A DNA stretch of 64,000 nt from assembly GCA_934045905.1 (NCBI GenBank), contig OW203770.1, positions 26,731,259-26,795,258 on the forward strand, read 5' to 3'. Below, piece after piece: positions 55,950-64,000 of the stretch. The notes beneath the pieces were generated by a model. That model made no database searches. It was given only the letters and a program-made list of their open reading frames with translations, and had not been told where the DNA came from. Position numbers and translations under genes: made by a program. The stretch is from Leuctra nigra (taxonomy: Eukaryota > Arthropoda > Insecta > Plecoptera > Leuctridae). Position 1 is the first letter of the stretch; each line of letters starts with the position of its first letter.

Positions 55950-58900
55950 TGTTCTTTAACAACATTCATCTCATTCAAACACATAGAGATCCCTTTACTT
56001 GGTCAAACATTAACTCTTGCTGGGTGCCAGAGCTAATAACAGATACCATTCCGAACATTACTATTGGCTTGGTGACAAAAGTAACTGTTCTTCCTATAGT
56101 CAAACACATTCACACATAGAGATCCCTTTACTTGGTCAAACATTAACTCTTGCTGGGTGCCAGAGCTAATAACAGATACCATTCCGAACATTACTATTGG
56201 CTGCGTGACAAAAGTAACTGTTCTTCCTATAGTCAAACACATTCACACATAGAGATCCCTTTACTTGGTCAAACATTAACTCTTGCTGGGTGCCAGAGCT
56301 AATAACAGATACCATTCCGAACATTACTATTGGCTGCGTGACAAAAGTAACTGTTCTTCCTATAGTCAAACACATTCACACATAGAGATCCCTTTACTTG
56401 GTCAAACATTAACTCTTGCTGGGTGCCAGAGCTAATAACAGATACCATTCCGAACATTACTATTGGCTGCGTGACAAAAGTAACTGTTCTTCCTATAGTC
56501 AAACACATTCACACATAGAGATCCCTTTACTTGGTCAAACATTAACTCTTGCTGGATGCCAGAGCTAATAACAGTTACCATTCCGAACATTACTATTGGC
56601 TTTGTGACAAAAGTAACTGTTCTTCCTATAGTCAAACACATTCACACATAGAGATCCCTTTACTTGGTCAAACATTAACTCTTGCTGGGTGCCAGAGCTA
56701 ATAACAGATACCATTCCGAACATTACTATTGGCTTTGTGACAAAAGTAACTGTTCTTCCTATAGTCAAACACATTCACACATAGAGATCCCTTTACTTGG
56801 TCAAACATTAACTCTTGCTGGATGCCAGAGCTAATAACAGTTACCATTCCGAACATTACTATTGGCTTTGTGACAAAAGTAACTGTTCTTCCTGTAGTCA
56901 AACACATTCACACATAGAGATCCCTTTACTTGGTCAAACATTAACTCTTGCTGGGTGCCAGAGCTAATAACAGATACCATTCCGAACATTACTATTGGCT
57001 GCGTGACAAAAGTAACTGTTCTTCCTATAGTCAAACACATTCACACATAGAGATCCCTTTACTTGGTCAAACATTAACTCTTGCTGGGTGCCAGAGCTAA
57101 TAACAGATACCATTCCGAACATTACTATTGGCTGCGTGACAAAAGTAACTGTTCTTCCTATAGTCAAACACATTCACACATAGAGATCCCTTTACTTGGT
57201 CAAACATTAACTCTTGCTGGGTGCCAGAGCTAATAACAGATACCATTCCGAACATTACTATTGGCTGCGTGACAAAAGTAACTGTTCTTCCTATAGTCAA
57301 ACACATTCACACATAGAGATCCCTTTACTTGGTCAAACATTAACTCTTGCTGGGTGCCAGAGCTAATAACAGATACCATTCCGAACATTACTATTGGCTG
57401 CGTGACAAAAGTAACTGTTCTTCCTATAGTCAAACACATTCACACATAGAGATCCCTTTACTTGGTCAAACATTAACTCTTGCTGGATGCCAGAGCTAAT
57501 AACAGTTACCATTCCGAACATTACTATTGGCTTTGTGACAAAAGTAACTGTTCTTCCTATAGTCAAACACATTCACACATAGAGATCCCTTTACTTGGTC
57601 AAACATTAACTCTTGCTGGGTGCCAGAGCTAATAACAGATACCATTCCGAACATTACTATTGGCTTTGTGACAAAAGTAACTGTTCTTCCTATAGTCAAA
57701 CACATTCACACATAGAGATCCCTTTACTTGGTCAAACATTAACTCTTGCTGGATGCCAGAGCTAATAACAGTTACCATTCCGAACATTACTATTGGCTTT
57801 GTGACAAAAGTAACTGTTCTTCCTGTAGTCAAACACATTCACACATAGAGATCCCTTTACTTGGTCAAACATTAACTCTTGCTGGGTGCCAGAGCTAATA
57901 ACAGATACCATTCCGAACATTACTATTGGCTGCGTGACAAAAGTAACTGTTCTTCCTATAGTCAAACACATTCACACATAGAGATCCCTTTACTTGGTCA
58001 AACATTAACTCTTGCTGGATGCCAGAGCTAATAACAGTTACCATTCCGAACATTACTATTGGCTTTGTGACAAAAGTAACTGTTCTTCCTATAGTCAAAC
58101 ACATTCACACATAGAGATCCCTTTACTTGGTCAAACATTAACTCTTGCTGGGTGCCAGAGCTAATAACAGTTACCATTCCGAACATTACTATTGGCTTTG
58201 TGACAAAAGTAACTGTTCTTCCTGTAGTCAAACACATTCACACATAGAGATCCCTTTACTTGGTCAAACATTAACTCTTGCTGGGTGCCAGAGCTAATAA
58301 CAGTTACCATTCCGAACATTACTATTGGCTGCGTGACAAAAGTAACTGTTCTTCCTATAGTCAAACACATTCACACATAGAGATCCCTTTACTTGGTCAA
58401 ACATTAACTCTTGCTGGGTGCCAGAGCTAATAACAGTTACCATTCCGAACATTACTATTGGCTTGGTGACAAAAGTAACTGTTCTTCCTATAGTCAAACA
58501 CATTCACACATAGAGATCCCTTTACTTGGTCAAACATTAACTCTTGCTGGGTGCCAGAGCTAATAACAGTTACCATTCCGAACATTACTATTGGCTTTGT
58601 GACAAAAGTAACTGTTCTTCCTATAGTCAAACACATTCACACAAAGAGATCCCTTTACTTGGTCAAACATTAACTCTTGCTGGGTGCCAGAGCTAATAAC
58701 AGTTACCATTCCGAACATTACTATTGGCTTTGTGACAAAAGTAACTGTTCTTCCTATAGTCAAACACATTCACACATAGAGATCCCTTTACTTGGTCAAA
58801 CATTAACTCTTGCTGGGTGCCAGAGCTAATAACAGTTACCATTCCGAACATTACTATTGGCTTTGTGACAAAAGTAACTGTTCTTCCTATAGTCAAACAC

Positions 58901-61900
58901 ATTCACACATAGAGATCCCTTTACTTGGTCAAACATTAACTCTTGCTGGGTGCCAGAGCTAATAACAGTTACCATTCCGAACATTACTATTGGCTTTGTG
59001 ACAAAAGTAACTGTTCTTCCTGTAGTCAAACACATTCACACATAGAGATCCCTTTACTTGGTCAAACATTAACTCTTGCTGGGTGCCAGAGCTAATAACA
59101 GTTACCATTCCGAACATTACTATTGGCTTGGTGACAAAAGTAACTGTTCTTCCTATAGTCAAACACATTCACACATAGAGATCCCTTTACTTGGTCAAAC
59201 ATTAACTCTTGCTGGGTGCCAGAGCTAATAACAGATACCATTCCGAACATTACTATTGGCTTTGTGACAAAAGTAACTGTTCTTCCTATAGTCAAACACA
59301 TTCACACATAGAGATCCCTTTACTTGGTCAAACATTAACTCTTGCTGGGTGCCAGAGCTAATAACAGTTACCATTCCGAACATTACTATTGGCTGCGTGA
59401 CAAAAGTAACTGTTCTTCCTATAGTCAAACACATTCACACATAGAGATCCCTTTACTTGGTCAAACATTAACTCTTGCTGGGTGCCAGAGCTAATAACAG
59501 ATACCATTCCGAACATTACTATTGGCTTTGTGACAAAAGTAACTGTTCTTCCTATAGTCAAACACATTCACACATAGAGATCCCTTTACTTGGTCAATCA
59601 TTAACTTTTGCTGGGTGCCAGAGCTAATAACAGATACCATTCCGAACATTACTATTGGCTTTGTGACAAAAGTAACTGTTCTTCCTATAGTCAAACACAT
59701 TCACACAAAGAGATCCCTTTACTTGGTCAAACATTAACTCTTGCTGGGTGCCAGAGCTAATAACAGTTACCATTCCGAACATTACTATTGGCTGCGTGAC
59801 AAAAGTAACTGTTCTTCCTATAGTCAAACACATTCACACATAGAGATCCCTTTACTTGGTCAAACATTAACTCTTGCTGGGTGCCAGAGCTAATAACAGT
59901 TACCATTCCGAACATTACTATTGGCTTTGTGACAAAAGTAACTGTTCTTTCTATAGTCAAACACATTCACACATAGAGATCCCTTTACTTGGTCAAACAT
60001 TAACTCTTGCTGGGTGCCAGAGCTAATAACAGTTACCATTCCGAACATTACTATTGGCTTTGTGACAAAAGTAACTGTTCTTCCTATAGTCAAACACATT
60101 CACACGAAGAGATCCCTTTACTTGGTCAAACATTAACTCTTGCTGGGTGCCAGAGCTAATAACAGTTACCATTCCGAACATTACTATTGGCTTTGTGACA
60201 AAAGTAACTGTTCTTCCTATAGTCAAACACATTCACACATAGAGATCCCTTTACTTGGTCAAACATTAACTCTTGCTGGGTGCCAGAGCTAATAACAGTT
60301 ACCATTCCGAACATTACTATTGGCTTTGTGACAAAAGTAACTGTTCTTCCTATAGTCAAACACATTCACACATAGAGATCCCTTTACTTGGTCAAACATT
60401 AACTCTTGCTGGGTGCCAGAGCTAATAACAGTTACCATTCCGAACATTACTATTGGCTTTGTGACAAAAGTAACTGTTCTTCCTGTAGTCAAACACATTC
60501 ACACATAGAGATCCCTTTACTTGATCAAACATTAACTCTTGCTGGGTGCCAGAGCTAATAACAGTTACCATTCCGAACATTACTATTGGCTTGGTGACAA
60601 AAGTAACTGTTCTTCCTATAGTCAAACACATTCACACATAGAGATCCCTTTACTTGGTCAAACATTAACTCTTGCTGGGTGCCAGAGCTAATAACAGATA
60701 CCATTCCGAACATTACTATTGGCTTTGTGACAAAAGTAACTGTTCTTCCTATAGTCAAACACATTCACACATAGAGATCCCTTTACTTGGTCAAACATTA
60801 ACTCTTGCTGGGTGCCAGAGCTAATAACAGATACCATTCCGAACATTACTATTGGCTTTGTGACAAAAGTAACTGTTCTTCCTATAGTCAAACACATTCA
60901 CACATAGAGATCCCTTTACTTGGTCAATCATTAACTTTTGCTGGGTGCCAGAGCTAATAACAGATACCATTCCGAACATTACTATTGGCTTTGTGACAAA
61001 AGTAACTGTTCTTCCTATAGTCAAACACATTCACACAAAGAGATCCCTTTACTTGGTCAATCATTAACTCTTGCTGGGTGCCAGAGCTAATAACAGTTAC
61101 CATTCCGAACATTACTATTGGCTGCGTGACAAAAGTTACTGTTCTTCCTATAGTCAAACACATTCACACATAGAGATCCCTTTACTTGGTCAATCATTAA
61201 CTCTTGCTGGGTGCCAGAGCTAATAACAGTTACCATTCCGAACATAACTATTGGCTTTGTGACAAAAGTAACTGTTCTTCCTATAGTCAAACACATTCAC
61301 ACATAGAGATCCCTTTACTTGGTCAAACATTAACTCTTGCTGGGTGCCAGAGCTAATAACAGTTACCATTCCGAACATTACTATTGGCTTTGTGACAAAA
61401 GTAACTGTTCTTCCTATAGTCAAACACATTCACACATAGAGATCCCTTTACTTGGTCAAACATTAACTCTTGCTGGGTGCCAGAGCTAATAACAGATACC
61501 ATTCCGAACATTACTATTGGCTTTGTGACAAAAGTAACTGTTCTTCCTATAGTCAAACACATTCACACAAAGAGATCCCTTTACTTGGTCAAACATTAAC
61601 TCTTGCTGGGTGCCAGAGCTAATAACAGATACCATTCCCAACATTACTATTGGCTTGGTGACAAAAGTAACTGTTCTTCCTGTAGTCAAACACATTCACA
61701 CATAGAGATCCCTTTACTTGGTCAAACATTAACTCTTGCTGGGTGCCAGAGCTAATAACAGTTACCATTTCGAACATTACTATTGGCTTGGTGACAAAAG
61801 TAACCGTTCTTCCTATAGTCAAACACATTCACACAAAGAGATCCCTTTACTTGGTCAAACATTAACTCTTGCTGGGTGCCAGAGCTAATAACAGTTACCA

Positions 61901-64000
61901 TTCCGAACATTACTATTGGCTTTGTGACAAAAGTAACTGTTCTTCCTATAGTCAAACACATTCACACAAAGAGATCTCTTTACTTGGTCAATCATTAACT
62001 CTTGCTGGGTGCCAGAGCTAATAACAGTTACCATTCCGAACATTACTATTGGCTTTGTGACAAAAGTAACTGTTCTTCCTATAGTCAAACACATTCACAC
62101 ATAGAGATCCCTTTACTTGGTCAAACATTAACTCTTGCTGGGTGCCAGAGCTAATAACAGTTACCATTCCGAACATTACTATTGGCTTGGTGACAAAAGT
62201 AACTGTTCTTCCTATAGTCAAACACATTCACACAAAGAGATCCCTTTACTTGGTCAAACATTAACTCTGGTTGGGTGCCAGAGCTAATAACAGTTACCAT
62301 TCCGAACATTACTATTGGCTTGGTGACAAAAGTAACTGTTCTTCCTATAGTCAAACACATTCACACAAAGAGATCCCTTTACTTGGTCAAACATTAACTC
62401 TGGTTGGGTGCCAGAGCTAATAACAGTTACCATTCCGAACATTACTATTGGCTTATTGACAAAAGTAACTGTTCTTCCTATAGTCAAACACATTCACACA
62501 AAGAGATCCTTTTACTTGGTCAAACATTATGTCTTGCTGGATGCCAGAGCTAATAACAGATACCATTCCGAACATTTCTATTGGCTGCGTGACAAAAGTA
62601 ACTGTTCTTCCTATAGTCAAACACATTCACACATAGAGATCCCTTTACTTGGTCAAACATTAACTCTTGCTGGGTGCCAGAGCTAATAACAGATACCATT
62701 CCGAACATTACTATTGGCTTTGTGACAAAAGTAACTGTTCTTCCTATAGTCAAACACATTCACACATAGAGATCCCTTTACTTGGTCAAACATTAACTCT
62801 TGCTGGGTGCCAGAGCTAATAACAGATACCATTCCGAACATTACTATTGGCTTTGTGACAAAAGTAACTGTTCTTCCTATAGTCAAACACATTCACACAT
62901 AGAGATCCCTTTACTTGGTCAAACATTAACTCTTGCTGGGTGCCAGAGCTAATAACAGATACCATTCCGAACATTACTATTGGCTTTGTGACAAAAGTAA
63001 CTGTTCTTCCTATAGTCAAACACATTCACACATAGAGATCCCTTTACTTGGTCAAACATTAACTCTTGCTGGGTGCCAGAGCTAATAACAGATACCATTC
63101 CCAACATTACTATTGGCTTGGTGACAAAAGTAACTGTTCTTCCTGTAGTCAAACACATTCACACAAAGAGATCCCTTTACTTGGTCAAACATTAACTCTT
63201 GCTGGGTGCCAGAGCTAATAACAGATACCATTCCCAACATTACTATTGGCTTGGTGACAAAAGTAACTGTTCTTCCTGTAGTCAAACACATTCACATATA
63301 GAGATCCCTTTACTTGGTCCTACATTAACTCTTGCTGGGTGCCAGAGCTAATAACAGATACCATTCCGAACATTACTATTGGCTTGGTGACAAAAGTAAC
63401 TGTTCTTCCTATAGTCAAACACATTCACACAAAGAGATCCCTTTACTTGGTCAAACATTAACTCTTGCTGGGTGCCAGAGCTAATAACAGTTACCATTCC
63501 GAACATTACTATTGGCTTGGTGACAAAAGTAACTGTTCTTCCTATAGTCAAACACATTCACACAAAGAGATCCCTTTTCTTGGTCAAACATTAACTCTTG
63601 CTGGGTGCCAGAGCTAATAACAGATACCATTCCGAACATTACTATTGGCTTTGTGACAAAAGTAACTGTTCTTCCTATAGTCAAACACATTCACACATAG
63701 AGATCCCTTTACTTGGTCAAACATTAACTCTTGCTGGGTGCCAGAGCTAATAACAGTTACCATTCCGAACATTACTATTGGCTTTGTGACAAAAGTAACT
63801 GTTCTTCCTATAGTCAAACACATTCACACATAGAGATCCCTTTACTTGGTCAAACATTAACTCTTGCTGGGTGCCAGAGCTAATAACAGTTACCATTCCG
63901 AACATTACTATTGGCTTGGTGACAAAAGTAACTGTTCTTCCTATAGTCAAACACATTCACACATAGAGATCCCTTTACTTGGTCAAACATTAACTCTTGC
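55950..64000. repeat. 133-bp satellite DNA array, open at the window end
   Basis: About 60 head-to-tail monomers of 133 bp, highly similar, differing at a handful of positions: GGCTGCGTG, GGCTTTGTG or GGCTTGGTG; CAGATACC or CAGTTACC; ACACATAG or ACACAAAG. Each monomer yields a 69-residue open frame on the minus strand. Since 133 is not a multiple of three, these frames are an accident of the repeat and not a gene. The array continues beyond the window. Confidence 0.97.

Noticed and set aside
56033..63956. Dozens of 69-residue open frames on the minus strand
   Set aside because: They repeat every 133 bp with the satellite, overlap one another and change frame between monomers. They reflect the absence of stops in a tandem repeat, not a gene family.

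Overview
The window looks like repeat-dominated nuclear DNA of an animal, most likely an arthropod. Evidence: AT-rich spacer with many short TAGGTAGGTACC-type runs, spliced-looking C2H2 zinc-finger exons, a 5S-rRNA-derived SINE, a Ty3/gypsy LTR element, hAT-, Harbinger- and Mutator-like non-autonomous elements, many Helitron2/Helentron-like elements, and a long satellite. An insect (possibly hemipteran) is my best guess, but no marker gene proves it. No bacterial-style operons, CRISPR arrays or rRNA operons are present. Most short open frames are chance readings inside repeats.

Layout. 0.25-1.5 kb: five tRNA-like Pol III units in a 306-bp repeat, three on the minus strand and two on the plus. 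1.7-11.1 kb: nested repeats, including two tail-to-tail copies of a composite element here called family A, and a 5S-derived SINE. 11.5-14.5 kb: two weak exon candidates, a tandem pair of Harbinger-like MITEs and a hAT MITE with a perfect 8-bp target duplication. 15.0-19.6 kb and 32.15-43.5 kb: two nearly identical arms of a large inverted duplication. The right arm is split by a Mutator-like element (33177-39922) that itself holds a Ty3/gypsy element (33878-38850) and a Helentron-like copy. 21.3-30.9 kb: spacer with more family A and B copies, a Harbinger-like MITE, tRNA-SINE debris and a LINE relic. 43.9-52.2 kb: further family B copies, a hAT element, a CA-repeat-bearing MITE, one intact C2H2 zinc-finger terminal exon and one decayed zinc-finger exon. 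52.3-55.5 kb: the longest family A copy. 55.5-64.0 kb: a 133-bp satellite with degenerate edge monomers and higher-order structure, running off the window.

Two dispersed families dominate. Family A carries a tandem array whose unit holds, in fixed order, a YY1/Pho-like site (GCCGCCAT), an ETS site (ACCGGAAGT) fused to a CRE (TGACGTCA), and a conserved spacer. One end is a short hairpin followed by CTAG. The other end is always a roughly 0.4 or 1.1 kb palindrome-ended module (family C). A trinucleotide microsatellite lies at a fixed position, with a different motif in different copies. Family B begins TGAGCGAGCG, ends with an AACGCGTT dyad and CTAG, sits between two T residues at every intact end, and carries repeated ATTGGTT (inverted CCAAT) boxes. 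Both families look like non-autonomous rolling-circle elements carrying arrays of general promoter motifs. That is the most interesting signal in the window.

The only sizeable coding capacity belongs to the Ty3/gypsy element on the minus strand: an intact gag, and a pol broken by a small deletion in the reverse transcriptase although its two LTRs look identical. Host coding content is limited to the zinc-finger exon and a few doubtful exon candidates.
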